From assembly GCF_013359945.1 (NCBI RefSeq), contig NZ_JABWCS010000218.1, positions 248,001 through 312,000 of the forward strand: a DNA stretch of 64,000 bases, read 5' to 3'. Shown here piece by piece: positions 8,625 to 16,761 of the stretch. The notes below the pieces were generated by a model. The model had not been told where the DNA came from, searched no databases, and worked only from the letters and a program-made list of their open reading frames with translations. The first letter of the stretch is position 1. Each line of letters begins with the position of its first letter. The DNA is from Paenibacillus agri. GTDB taxonomy: Bacteria > Bacillota > Bacilli > Paenibacillales > Paenibacillaceae. A program made the position numbers and the translations under genes.

Positions 8625-8811
8625 TCTCAGTCCTCCAGTTTCTATGGAATACGCATTCCATCTGTCTATTGTATGCTCAGGGTCCCCGCAACGTCCCTTC
8701 TCTTAAGCTTCGGACAAAAATCCACATTGTGGGGGCTGGTTAGTATATTCAGTATACCAGACAGAAGGAACTACATAGAATGGACTAATTTGCAGTTGAT
8801 TTGTATTATCC

Positions 8812-11800
8812 TTATGTTTGTTGTTCGTTGTCCTGTACAGGCGGCATTCTTGTATTATCCCTGGTTTTATTGAAAGAAGGCCTTGTTTTCGAATTCAGAA
8901 CAGGTTGACGAAGCAGAATTTCCCCCATAGCCTTTGCATTAAAAGGTATAAAAGGCCACAAATATGGAGAGTTGTAAGATCGGTGTATTGTCAACAACAC
9001 AATTAGAAGTGTAGTCCCAATCATAAAGCCAGGCACCTGAAATGCAGCCACCGCGATCAGGAGTACAAGCCTGATAATCCGGTTCGCAAGTCCAAGCTCA
9101 TAGCTCGGTGTAGCGAACATCCCGATGGAAGCCACTGCCATATATAGCACTACCTCGTTAACGAATAGCCCTGTCTTCACCGCAATGTCGCCAACCAGAA
9201 TAGCAGCGATCAGGCCCATCGCCGAGCCTAAAGGTGTCGGTGTGTGCACCGCTGCCATCCGCAGCAGATCCACCCCAAGCTCCACAATCAGAAACTGGGC
9301 CAGCAAGGGAATCTTGGCCATTTTTTGTGGTCCAATAAAGTCCAACATGGGCGGCTTCAGCTCGGGATGGATAACCAGTAGCAACCACAGCGGCAGCAGA
9401 AACATCGAAGCGAAAATTCCAAGGAACCGGACCCACCGTAGGTAACTGCCCATAAAAGGGGTTTGACGGTTCTCCTCCGCATGCTGGCAAAGATCGAAGA
9501 AGGTCGTTGGGAGCACCATTACACTGGGAGAGGTATCTACAAAAATGACCACCCGACCCTCCAGCAAATGGGAGGATACATTATCCGGTCTCTCCGAGTA
9601 ACGGACCAACGGATAGGGGTTCCAGCCCCCGTCCACGATTGCCTCTTCCAACTGTTTATCGGCAAGAGGGATACCATCAATATCCACACTAGTGATTTTA
9701 TCCGTAACTGACTTCACTAGCGCCTTGTCTACGATATCGTCGATATAAGCTACACAGACATCAGTTCGCGTCCGGCGGCCGACCTGATGCATCTCAAATT
9801 TCAGGCCGGGATCACGCAGCCTCCGTCTGACTAGTGCAATATTGCTAAGCAGGGTCTCTGTAAATCCGTCTCGCGCACCACGCACCACCCGCTCAATGGA
9901 AGGCTCCTCCGGATTTCGGCTGGGGTAGCTCCGGGTATCCATCACGATAACCTGGGTCTCCCCCTCGATGAACAGTGCGCTCATGCCTGACATTACCTTA
10001 TTGATAGTTTCGCTAAGCAGTTCTCCCTTTTCCACTTGTATGTGAGGAATATAGAGGTCCATGAAACTGACTAGCACATCCGTCGACAAGTGTTCAGGAG
10101 TAAGATAGGTCAACCGCTTCAGGATTTCATCCAATATGTTATCTTTGGCAAATCCGCTGATACAGAACAGGGCAGCATTAGCGCCCCCAAACTTCATCTC
10201 CCTGAAAACAATATCAAAGGAAGACCCCAGTCCTATAACCTCTGTCAGTGTATCTTTAATGCTTTCGAGCGTATCCGGGATATCATCATTTCCCTGCCAG
10301 TAAACCACAGACTCCTCCAGGGAATCAGAGCGTTCGTTCTGGCGTTTTAGTTGCAGGGGATCCTGCTCTTTAGCTTGAGCTTGATCCTGACCCTTAGCTT
10401 GAGCTTGATCCGCACTTTTCCCTTTCTTGCCAGAAGCCCTATCCTTTACGGAATTCGATTTCTGTGGACCCTGCCTACCCTGCCCGTTTCCAGCCGTATC
10501 TACTTTCTGCTGTTGATCGTTCTGGGCAGATTCCTGGTGCTGATTGCTAGCTGCCTGTTGCTGGTCTTTCTCCTGTTGACCTGTCTCCTGCTGATCCTGC
10601 TCCTGTTGCCCTTGCTCTTGTTGACTTTGCTGTGCTTTACTTTGCTTGCCTTGATCCTTCTGCACCTGACCACTCGAAGCGGCGACTTGTTGTTGTTCTC
10701 GCGGATCTTGCGACTGTCCGCCGCTTCCGTCATCTCCGCCTTGGCCGTCTTGATCGGAATCCTCTTCATCATCCGCGAAGAATCCGAAAAGTCTGGCGAA
10801 CAGCCCTTTGCCCCCGTTCTCCTGGTCCTGCTCCTGATCTCCTAGCTCACCGGAGACCTCTACATCCTGTGAGCTTCCTGCACTGTTACTTCCACTGCTA
10901 CCATTACTGTCACTACTGCTATTACTGTCATTACTGCCATTTGGATTAGTGTCTACCTCTTGTTCCTCACTTTGTTCAGAGGAAGACCCAGGCTCTGCCG
11001 TCTTTGAATCCTTACCGGATGTCTGAGAACCCGTCTGCTGCTCCTCCGAAGAATTTTGGGAGCCAGAGCCACCAAAGTCACTACCTGCAGTCTGGCCTTG
11101 CTCCTCGCCGCCGTTGTTCCCGTTAATCCATGCCGGGTTTACTCGGGAAGCCTCCGCCTCGGCGCTTGTCATGCTGGAGGCCAAGCCTGATTCCATGGCA
11201 AACTCCACTTCTGTATGCCTGTTTCCAGTTCTTTCTCCGCTCTTTTTATTAGACTTTGGTTCATTTCCCCCTCTAGCGGCACTATTGGCACCGGAGACGG
11301 TACTAGTGCCGCCAGAAGTAGCATCCGTAGCACGCCCTACAGTAGCATTATCAGCGGCTGCCTGGTCATCATGACTGGAGCGCTCCCTGCTGAAGCCTTC
11401 CGCAGTCTGATGCTCAGCCGCCGTGGAACTAGCTGAATCATTGCTGCTGAAGTCAGCACCAGTTGAGTCTTCGCTTTCGGCGCCACCACTGGTTGATCTG
11501 TCACCAATAGCTCCTTCTCCTCCACCGCTACTTGTTGAGTCGTCACCAGTCGCACTTTCACCCCTAGCACTGTCGCTTGTTGATCCATCACCAGTTGCGT
11601 CCTCAACCCCGGTGCTGTCACTAGTTGATCCGACACCAGCAGCACCTTCCCCTGTCAGGCTATTTGTTGAACCATTGCTTGCTTCTGTTGTTTCTTCAGA
11701 ATTCCCCTCCTCTACACCCAACTCTCCGGAGACCTCAAGCTCCAGATTCCCGCCTCTCTTATCATCTTCCGACAAAGTTTTCGTTCGTTCTTTGGATTCT

Positions 11801-11859
11801 GATTCTTTTACCGGCAAGCTTTTCTCTACAGAATCCCCGCTGTGAATAAATTTGTTCAT
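8812..11859 (-). CDS. spoVAF: Spore germination protein SpoVAF with giant low-complexity N-terminal extension
   Basis: SpoVAF is a GerA-A-subunit-like inner spore membrane protein linked to ion and dipicolinate release in germination. Residues ~520-1015 match the whole Bacillus protein: soluble GerA domain (GSSFDIVFREMKFGGANAAL region, RVVRGARDGFTETLLSNIAL) and membrane segments from ~800 on. Residues 1 to ~520 are extra: rich in Ser, Gly, Glu, Asp, Gln and Thr, with five degenerate ~15-residue repeats at ~72-141, two copies of EVSGELG (residues 42 and ~333), an amphipathic GLFARLFGFF stretch near 350, and a Gln/Lys-rich block at ~400-510. The start is firm: GGAGG lies 7 nt ahead of the ATG, and the spoVAB stop is 13 bp upstream. 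Only the core is recognisable; the extension's role is unknown. Confidence 0.92.
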   Translation of the reverse strand: MNKFIHSGDSVEKSLPVKESESKERTKTLSEDDKRGGNLELEVSGELGVEEGNSEETTEASNGSTNSLTGEGAAGVGSTSDSTGVEDATGDGSTSDSARGESATGDDSTSSGGGEGAIGDRSTSGGAESEDSTGADFSSNDSASSTAAEHQTAEGFSRERSSHDDQAAADNATVGRATDATSGGTSTVSGANSAARGGNEPKSNKKSGERTGNRHTEVEFAMESGLASSMTSAEAEASRVNPAWINGNNGGEEQGQTAGSDFGGSGSQNSSEEQQTGSQTSGKDSKTAEPGSSSEQSEEQEVDTNPNGSNDSNSSSDSNGSSGSNSAGSSQDVEVSGELGDQEQDQENGGKGLFARLFGFFADDEEDSDQDGQGGDDGSGGQSQDPREQQQVAASSGQVQKDQGKQSKAQQSQQEQGQQEQDQQETGQQEKDQQQAASNQHQESAQNDQQQKVDTAGNGQGRQGPQKSNSVKDRASGKKGKSADQAQAKGQDQAQAKEQDPLQLKRQNERSDSLEESVVYWQGNDDIPDTLESIKDTLTEVIGLGSSFDIVFREMKFGGANAALFCISGFAKDNILDEILKRLTYLTPEHLSTDVLVSFMDLYIPHIQVEKGELLSETINKVMSGMSALFIEGETQVIVMDTRSYPSRNPEEPSIERVVRGARDGFTETLLSNIALVRRRLRDPGLKFEMHQVGRRTRTDVCVAYIDDIVDKALVKSVTDKITSVDIDGIPLADKQLEEAIVDGGWNPYPLVRYSERPDNVSSHLLEGRVVIFVDTSPSVMVLPTTFFDLCQHAEENRQTPFMGSYLRWVRFLGIFASMFLLPLWLLLVIHPELKPPMLDFIGPQKMAKIPLLAQFLIVELGVDLLRMAAVHTPTPLGSAMGLIAAILVGDIAVKTGLFVNEVVLYMAVASIGMFATPSYELGLANRIIRLVLLIAVAAFQVPGFMIGTTLLIVLLTIHRSYNSPYLWPFIPFNAKAMGEILLRQPVLNSKTRPSFNKTRDNTRMPPVQDNEQQT
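11437..11646 (-). repeat. Degenerate ~45-bp in-frame repeats in spoVAF
   Basis: About five imperfect units encode a (T)GDxSTSxxxxxE pattern in residues ~72-141 of the SpoVAF extension. Unit length stays a multiple of three, so copy-number change would keep the frame. Confidence 0.7.
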
Positions 11860-11872
11860 CCCGCACCCTCCT

Positions 11873-12298
11873 TTACTTTAAATACACAAACCAGTCAAAC
11901 AATGAGCCCATGACCTTACCGGCAGTCATTGCCATCAACAGCCCGAACAGGCGATGAACCATTTGAAGGCGTTTCGCCAAAATCGGGAGCACATTCAATA
12001 CCTCAGTCAATGCGGCGGCTAACATGCCGATAAAGATACCGTTAAACAAGCCCACTGCTATTTCGACCAATGGACCCGAGCTTATTTTCCAGTTCCAGAA
12101 ATCACTAACGGTGCCCAGCAATGACCCTGCGACCATCGCTCCTTCATACCAGTGCACTTTATCGTAAGAAGAGGTCAGTTGCGCCAGCCGGGGGATGATG
12201 TCCAGTACAACGAAGAGAGCGATGACTCCACCACCGACGGCGATTCCTCCCGCAATGCCCAGCAACAGATTAATTCCCAGTGATATCGGTGCTGTCAT
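11873..12298 (-). CDS. spoVAB: Stage V sporulation protein AB
   Basis: A 141-residue membrane protein, the same length as B. subtilis SpoVAB. It has about four hydrophobic segments; the N-terminal GIAGGIAVGGGVIALFVVLD and following IPRLAQLT are characteristic of the family. In Bacillus it belongs to the spoVA operon, which builds the inner spore membrane machinery for dipicolinic acid movement, though AB itself has no defined biochemical role. Its start overlaps the spoVAA stop by 4 bp (ATGA), indicating translational coupling, and spoVAF follows after 13 bp. Confidence 0.88.
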   Translation of the reverse strand: MTAPISLGINLLLGIAGGIAVGGGVIALFVVLDIIPRLAQLTSSYDKVHWYEGAMVAGSLLGTVSDFWNWKISSGPLVEIAVGLFNGIFIGMLAAALTEVLNVLPILAKRLQMVHRLFGLLMAMTAGKVMGSLFDWFVYLK

Positions 12299-12960
12299 TG
12301 CCCCCCACCTTCCGTGTTCTCCGGTATAATGGCTTCACGCCGCCTCAATTTGGCGTATTCCTCGTTAACCACATATTGGTCAATATTTTTCTGGTACAGG
12401 AACATCTCGACTTCCAGCGGGGTTGGCTCCTCATTCCATTTTTTCTTGAATAAATGGTTGAAGAAAATCACCATCCCCAGCCCAATGCCTACGGAATAGG
12501 CAATCTGGAACAGATAAGGATGCTCATCCTTATGCCCTGTTAACATCTCTACAATACGGATCTGCACCTCCTGCATACTTACGTCCGCATGAAAGTTCAT
12601 AATCGTCAGTGCTGAACCAAAGAACAATAACAGCCACACAAGTACGAACATCGCCGTTGACGGAGGCCGCGACTCCACCGGTCCTATAATCTGTACAATC
12701 GTCCTGCCTTCGCCGATTAGCTGGATTTCTACGCCTGGCAGAATCTCGTGAATTCGCGGAATCACCATTAGCAGATCAATCAGAATCAAGTTGCCATCAC
12801 TTTGCTTGGGCTGAATCAACATTAGAGAGTACAGCGCGTCCTCCCACTCCGGGGCCGTAATGAGATTGGCAATATCCCGGAGCATCACCCCCTGACCTTT
12901 GGGAACTGACACCCGGTTTTTGAGCTGTATGAAAATGGTGGCCGCCGAATGGTGTGTCAT
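12295..12960 (-). CDS. spoVAA: Stage V sporulation protein AA
   Basis: A 221-residue protein: residues ~1-90 are soluble (IFIQLKNRVSVPKGQGVMLR; later VIPRIHEILPGVEIQLIGEG), and two membrane helices follow at ~108-126 and ~155-175, as in Bacillus SpoVAA (about 206 residues). It is the first gene of the spoVA operon; expression in the forespore from a sigma-G promoter is expected, and a matching site lies 77-106 bp upstream. The ATG at 12960 was chosen because AGGAGG lies 7 nt ahead; longer in-frame starts overlap the promoter. The role of AA in dipicolinate transport is not biochemically defined. Confidence 0.88.
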   Translation of the reverse strand: MTHHSAATIFIQLKNRVSVPKGQGVMLRDIANLITAPEWEDALYSLMLIQPKQSDGNLILIDLLMVIPRIHEILPGVEIQLIGEGRTIVQIIGPVESRPPSTAMFVLVWLLLFFGSALTIMNFHADVSMQEVQIRIVEMLTGHKDEHPYLFQIAYSVGIGLGMVIFFNHLFKKKWNEEPTPLEVEMFLYQKNIDQYVVNEEYAKLRRREAIIPENTEGGGQ

Positions 12961-13036
12961 CCATATTCCTCCTAAGGGGATCTGGAGCTGCCTAAGGTGG
13001 GCTAGACTCCATAGGGGTTGAAGAAAAGAATAAGGG

Positions 13037-13066
13037 TAGTATGAGAGAAAAGGCTGAATTTTACTC
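13037..13066 (-). promoter_or_regulatory. Candidate sigma-G promoter of the spoVA operon
   Basis: On the minus strand GAGTA and CATACTA are separated by 18 nt. The sigma-G/sigma-F type consensus is GHATR, ~18 nt, CATWHTA, so only one base of the -35 element differs. It is positioned upstream of spoVAA, whose operon is sigma-G dependent in B. subtilis. Confidence 0.6.
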
Positions 13067-13118
13067 TTGTAATGGGAATTGGAGGTTTTCACGTAGCGCC
13101 GTTCTGCTTTCAGAAACA

Positions 13119-13168
13119 TAAAAAAGCACCTGTTCCACTGGATGATCCAGGGAAACAGGTGCTTTTTA
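13119..13168 (-). terminator. Bidirectional-looking terminator between EamA gene and spoVAA
   Basis: AAAAAGCACCTGTT arm pairs with AACAGGTGCTTTTT, with an inner CTGGAT/ATCCAG stem. T tracts flank both ends; it most likely ends the EamA transcript before the spoVA promoter. Confidence 0.92.
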
Positions 13169-13235
13169 GACGCAGCTTAGCCCTGGGGTATGTCCCCTCA
13201 GGCGTACAACAAACATGCTACTGAAACAAAATATG

Positions 13236-14189
13236 TTATCCGAGGCTTTGCTGCCTGGACTGTTGATTTGAGATGAAGAACAGCGCGGTCCAGATCAGTG
13301 CAAACCCGATGATTTGCGGAAGGGTGACCAGTTGGTTGAATACCACCCAGTTAATGACGACACCCGTCATTGGAAAGCTAAGCTCGGCCAGTGTCGCAAA
13401 AGAAGCCTTAGTTGTGCTAAGTCCCTTGTAATACAATAACATACTCAAGAGTCCCGGCAACAGCGCCTGCAGCAGCAGATTGATGGCCACAGCAGAGGTT
13501 GCTCCAATCCCGCCCTGGAATTGCCAAGGCGCGCGTTCCAACGCCGTAACGACGAACAATAAAGGCAGGGCCAGGATGAAACGCAGCGATGTTACCGTCT
13601 CATATTTCATAGAGCCCAGCAGATAGCGCCCCATTACAGTGGACCCTCCCCACAGCGCAGCGGCTCCCAGCGCCATAACACTGCTTATGCTAATAAAACT
13701 GTTTACATGACCGAAAGGAATGCTCCAGCCGAAGGTAAGCAGATACGTTCCCGCCAAGGCTACGATCATCAGAGGGGCAAAATGCTTCGGCAATCTCTCC
13801 TTAAGCAAGAGAGCCGCAAGCCCGATAGCGAACAACGGCTGCAGCTTCTGCAGCAGCAGTACGGCATTAAGATCCCCACTGGACAATGCCATGGTGAACA
13901 GGATCGTAGCGACTGCTGAGCCGCCCCAGGAGACGATCAACAACGCTCCCGCTTGACGGAAGCGGATAGCTTTCAGTTCAGCGCGGTGGCGCCAAAGAAC
14001 CGGAAAAGCAGCCAAAAACAACACAACATGCTCCAGCAATACAATTTGCGAAGAGGTCAGCGACTTGAGCAGGATGATGCGAAACAGCGGGTCTACGCCC
14101 CACAGCGCCGCCCCCATGACAACCAGCCAAAAACCGCCCCTCAGACGCGCCGGGCGCACTACGGATGATGAAGCAGATACATTACTCAT
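13236..14189 (-). CDS. EamA/DMT-family transporter under FMN riboswitch control, candidate riboflavin importer
   Basis: A 317-residue drug/metabolite-transporter protein with ten predicted hydrophobic helices in two EamA halves; each half ends with the family pattern (LLLQKLQPLFAIGLAALLLKE in the first half, LSFPMTGVVINWVVFNQLV in the second). The start MSNVSASSS was chosen because AAGGAGAA lies 8 nt upstream. The decisive context is its leader, which holds an FMN riboswitch and a strong terminator, so expression should fall when FMN is plentiful. DMT-type flavin transporters (RibN, and the RFN-linked ImpX) are known; calling this a riboflavin importer is inference from the riboswitch. It is a single-gene unit. 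Confidence 0.85.
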   Translation of the reverse strand: MSNVSASSSVVRPARLRGGFWLVVMGAALWGVDPLFRIILLKSLTSSQIVLLEHVVLFLAAFPVLWRHRAELKAIRFRQAGALLIVSWGGSAVATILFTMALSSGDLNAVLLLQKLQPLFAIGLAALLLKERLPKHFAPLMIVALAGTYLLTFGWSIPFGHVNSFISISSVMALGAAALWGGSTVMGRYLLGSMKYETVTSLRFILALPLLFVVTALERAPWQFQGGIGATSAVAINLLLQALLPGLLSMLLYYKGLSTTKASFATLAELSFPMTGVVINWVVFNQLVTLPQIIGFALIWTALFFISNQQSRQQSLG

Positions 14190-14231
14190 CTTACATTCTC
14201 CTTGTCGATACAAACCCTCGATTAAGAGACC

Positions 14232-14274
14232 AAAAACCCCCGATATGCCTTAGAACAGGCAATACTCGGGGGTA
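14232..14274 (-). terminator. Intrinsic terminator of the second FMN-riboswitch leader
   Basis: On the minus strand ACCCCCGA / TCGGGGGT stem with a TTGCCT/AAGGCA inner stem, followed by TTTTT, between the aptamer and the EamA gene: the likely expression platform. Confidence 0.9.
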
Positions 14275-14319
14275 TTATCAATAAAAGCGTACAGGAAACA
14301 GGCCCCGCGCCTTTATCTT

Positions 14320-14466
14320 ATGATCCTCTCCCATCCGGACTTTACCGTCGGCTCTGGAATTGCACCAGATCAGTCGCCTCTCCTGCTAACAGGTGGAGAC
14401 GAGTCGCGGGCTTTGTTCACTCTGAACATTACCGCCGGTTAGGAATTTCACCTACCCCGAGAATCT
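14320..14466 (-). promoter_or_regulatory. FMN riboswitch (RFN element) upstream of EamA transporter
   Basis: The minus strand shows GGTGAAATTCC, ACCGGCGGT, GTCCGGATGG and GGTGCAATTCCAGAGCC, the conserved RFN blocks in the right order. It differs from the rib copy in its variable stems, so it is not a recent duplicate of that leader. Confidence 0.96.
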
Positions 14467-14675
14467 TGTATTCCGTTATTATTTTCACAACCAACAATAA
14501 ACCTTCTGTAGCCATTCGTCCAGCCTTTTATGAAAATATTCATATTTCTTTCATACAACAAAAGCAATTTCGTCTCTGAGTGCGAGAGATTTCCCACTAC
14601 ATAAATGGGATTTTTAAGTTATAATTCAATTAATTACATTATCCTTATTTTCAAAATAAAGGAGCACCCCTCACT

Positions 14676-15845
14676 GTGAAGGAATCATTCTGGACAAAGT
14701 TGCTGTTATCCGTCGTTGCCGTAGGCGGTATCGCCCTGATCGGATTTATCACTACCCTCATAACCGCTCTGAATCTCGGCCTCAAATTCTATGTGCCGCT
14801 TCTGATCACTGCCACTGCTTTCTTGGCCGCCTACTCTGTCATCACGATATTCCAAATATTGAAGCGGCGGACCAGGCACATCGTACTGCTCTCATTCGCC
14901 GGGCTCTGCCTACTATCTACTGCTGGCTTTGAGCTTAGCAAAGTGTATGTGAACAGCTTTGGCGAGATCAACGAGCAGGAGGTCAACCTGGCACAGTATG
15001 CCCCTTTCGTCCCGGATTCCAAAGCCGCTGCACTCACCAAACCTACGACCTTTACTATTCGTGAAGATCTTCCGCGTCTTGACGGGGCCACTGCTCTTTA
15101 TCCGCTATATGCGTCCTTTGCCCAGGCTGTGTATCCTTCAGGCGAGTACCAGCCTTATGGCGCAGACAGCTTAATCACCTGTTCAACAACTCCGGTGGCC
15201 TATAAACGCTTGCTTGAAGGCGAAGTCGATATGATCTTTGCCGCGGCCCCATCCCAGTCTCAGCTGAAGGAAGCACAGCAAAGAGGCGTGCAGCTCAAGC
15301 TGACGCCGATTGGCCGGGAGGCCTTCGTATTCTTTGTGAACCGGCGCAATCCGGTCAAGGGGCTTACCATTGAACAAATAAAGCATATCTACTCGGGAAA
15401 AATCACAAATTGGAAAGAGGTAGGCGGCAGCAACAACGGGATTCGGGCCTTCCAGCGCCCTGAGGACAGCGGCAGCCAGACCATGCTGCAGAAGGTCATG
15501 GGGAACACGCCGCTTATGACCCCTCCGCAGGAGGATGTCGCCGACCTTATGAGCGGTATAATAAGCCGGACTGCAAACTACCGCAATTTCCGAAATGCGC
15601 TAGGCTACAGCTTCCTGTTCTACGCCTCCGAGCTAAACCGTGATGGAGAGATTGCACTACTGGAGATCGATGGGATACGCCCGGAGAGAACCACAATTCG
15701 TAATGGTGAATATCCTTTTGCCACCGAGTTTTATGCCGTCACTGCCGGCAGCAGCAATCCTAACATTGAGCCGTTTCTCGACTGGATCACCTCACCACAG
15801 GGACAGGAACTGGTGGAGAAGACAGGTTATACTTCTTTGAAATAA
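14676..15845 (+). CDS. PstS-like phosphate-binding domain protein with three N-terminal membrane helices
   Basis: A 389-residue protein. Residues ~9-32, ~38-62 and ~67-91 are hydrophobic helices; residues ~125-389 form a PstS-like type II periplasmic-binding domain (LDGATALYPLYASFAQAVYP, LEGEVDMIFAAAPS, EAFVFFVNRRNPVKGLT, YSGKITNWKEVGG, RPEDSGSQT). The pattern is that of PBP-like domains binding phosphate or another small anion, here exposed outside the cell on a three-helix anchor in place of a lipobox. It begins with GTG; AAAGGAG lies ~11 nt upstream. No pstCAB genes are near. It could be a sensor or an auxiliary binding protein; ligand unknown. Confidence 0.82.
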   Translation: MKESFWTKLLLSVVAVGGIALIGFITTLITALNLGLKFYVPLLITATAFLAAYSVITIFQILKRRTRHIVLLSFAGLCLLSTAGFELSKVYVNSFGEINEQEVNLAQYAPFVPDSKAAALTKPTTFTIREDLPRLDGATALYPLYASFAQAVYPSGEYQPYGADSLITCSTTPVAYKRLLEGEVDMIFAAAPSQSQLKEAQQRGVQLKLTPIGREAFVFFVNRRNPVKGLTIEQIKHIYSGKITNWKEVGGSNNGIRAFQRPEDSGSQTMLQKVMGNTPLMTPPQEDVADLMSGIISRTANYRNFRNALGYSFLFYASELNRDGEIALLEIDGIRPERTTIRNGEYPFATEFYAVTAGSSNPNIEPFLDWITSPQGQELVEKTGYTSLK

Positions 15846-15852
15846 GACTCGC

Positions 15853-15880
15853 TGGATGTTCCATCCGCTTGGAACATCCA
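15853..15880. terminator. Hairpin between convergent PstS-like gene and mntD
   Basis: An 11-bp perfect stem (TGGATGTTCCA with TGGAACATCCA) fills the 40-bp gap between two convergent genes; a TTGATTTATT stretch follows on the plus strand. Confidence 0.7.
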
Positions 15881-15885
15881 TTGAT

Positions 15886-16761
15886 TTATTCAGCTGCAAC
15901 TGCAGGTGACAGCAGCTTTGAAAGCAATCCATGCTTCGGGGAGGCCAGGAAACTGATCATGAACAGTACCCCGGTAGCAAAAGCCATCGAACCCGATATC
16001 GACGTATCGAGCCAAGCTGCGGTATAGTATCCTGCGACTGCAGCCAGGACGCCAAAGCCCCCACTGAGCACAAACATCAGGGACAAGCGGTCTGTCCAAA
16101 GATAGGCTGAAGCTGCTGGAGTGATCAGCATGGCGAGGACCATAATGGCCCCTACCGCATCAAACGCTGCCACTGTAGTAATCGACAGCAACGACATGAA
16201 CGCATAGTGCATAACGACAACCGGAATCCCGATGCTGGCAGCCAATGCAGGATCAAAGGATGTTATTTTCCATTCTTTATAGAATCCAATTACGGCCGCT
16301 AGAACCACCAACAATACAATGGATAGGATGAAGGTGGCCTCGGGAATGTCGCCGATCCATGGCAAATGCACCGTCGTCCAAGGCACAAAGGTGATTTCGC
16401 CCATCAAAGCATGCTTCACGTCCAAATGGGCGTTGCCCACTTTTGTAGCAATCAGGATCACTCCCACCGCAAACAAGGTTGTGAATACCACCCCAATCGA
16501 CGCCTCACCCTGTACTCCGCGCGACTGCAGCCACTGGATCAATATCGAGGTTAATAACCCCGCCACGACAGCGCCGATCAGCATGTGATAGCCGCTCAGT
16601 TCACGGGTGACCAAAAAAGCAACAACAATACCCAGTAGGACCGTATGGCTGATGGCATCTGCCATCATCGCCATTCTGCGTAAAATCAACAGGACGCCGA
16701 TTGTGCCGCATGACAGACCTACCAGAGAGGCGGTAAGCAAAATCCAGCCTGTATAGCTCAT
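15886..16761 (-). CDS. mntD: Manganese ABC transporter permease (MntD-like)
   Basis: A 291-residue membrane protein of the ABC-3 (ZnuB/TroCD) family with eight to nine hydrophobic segments. Family blocks include LRRMAMMADAISHTVLLGIV near residue 30 and AFDAVGAIMVLAMLITPAAS near ~200. It would form half of the transmembrane channel for Mn(II), or possibly Zn(II), import. It overlaps the end of the preceding permease gene by one base (TGATG), showing tight coupling in a four-gene operon with the binding protein, ATPase and first permease. Confidence 0.85.
   Translation of the reverse strand: MSYTGWILLTASLVGLSCGTIGVLLILRRMAMMADAISHTVLLGIVVAFLVTRELSGYHMLIGAVVAGLLTSILIQWLQSRGVQGEASIGVVFTTLFAVGVILIATKVGNAHLDVKHALMGEITFVPWTTVHLPWIGDIPEATFILSIVLLVVLAAVIGFYKEWKITSFDPALAASIGIPVVVMHYAFMSLLSITTVAAFDAVGAIMVLAMLITPAASAYLWTDRLSLMFVLSGGFGVLAAVAGYYTAAWLDTSISGSMAFATGVLFMISFLASPKHGLLSKLLSPAVAAE

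Noticed and set aside
8625..8811. Lysine riboswitch or T-box ahead of lysA
   Set aside because: The 187-bp leader shows none of the conserved lysine-aptamer or T-box sequence blocks.
10351..11845. Long open frames on the plus strand opposite the spoVAF extension
   Set aside because: They mirror the low-complexity coding sequence, have no ribosome binding site and encode Leu/Pro/Ser-rich nonsense; the minus-strand gene has a strong start and a recognised domain.
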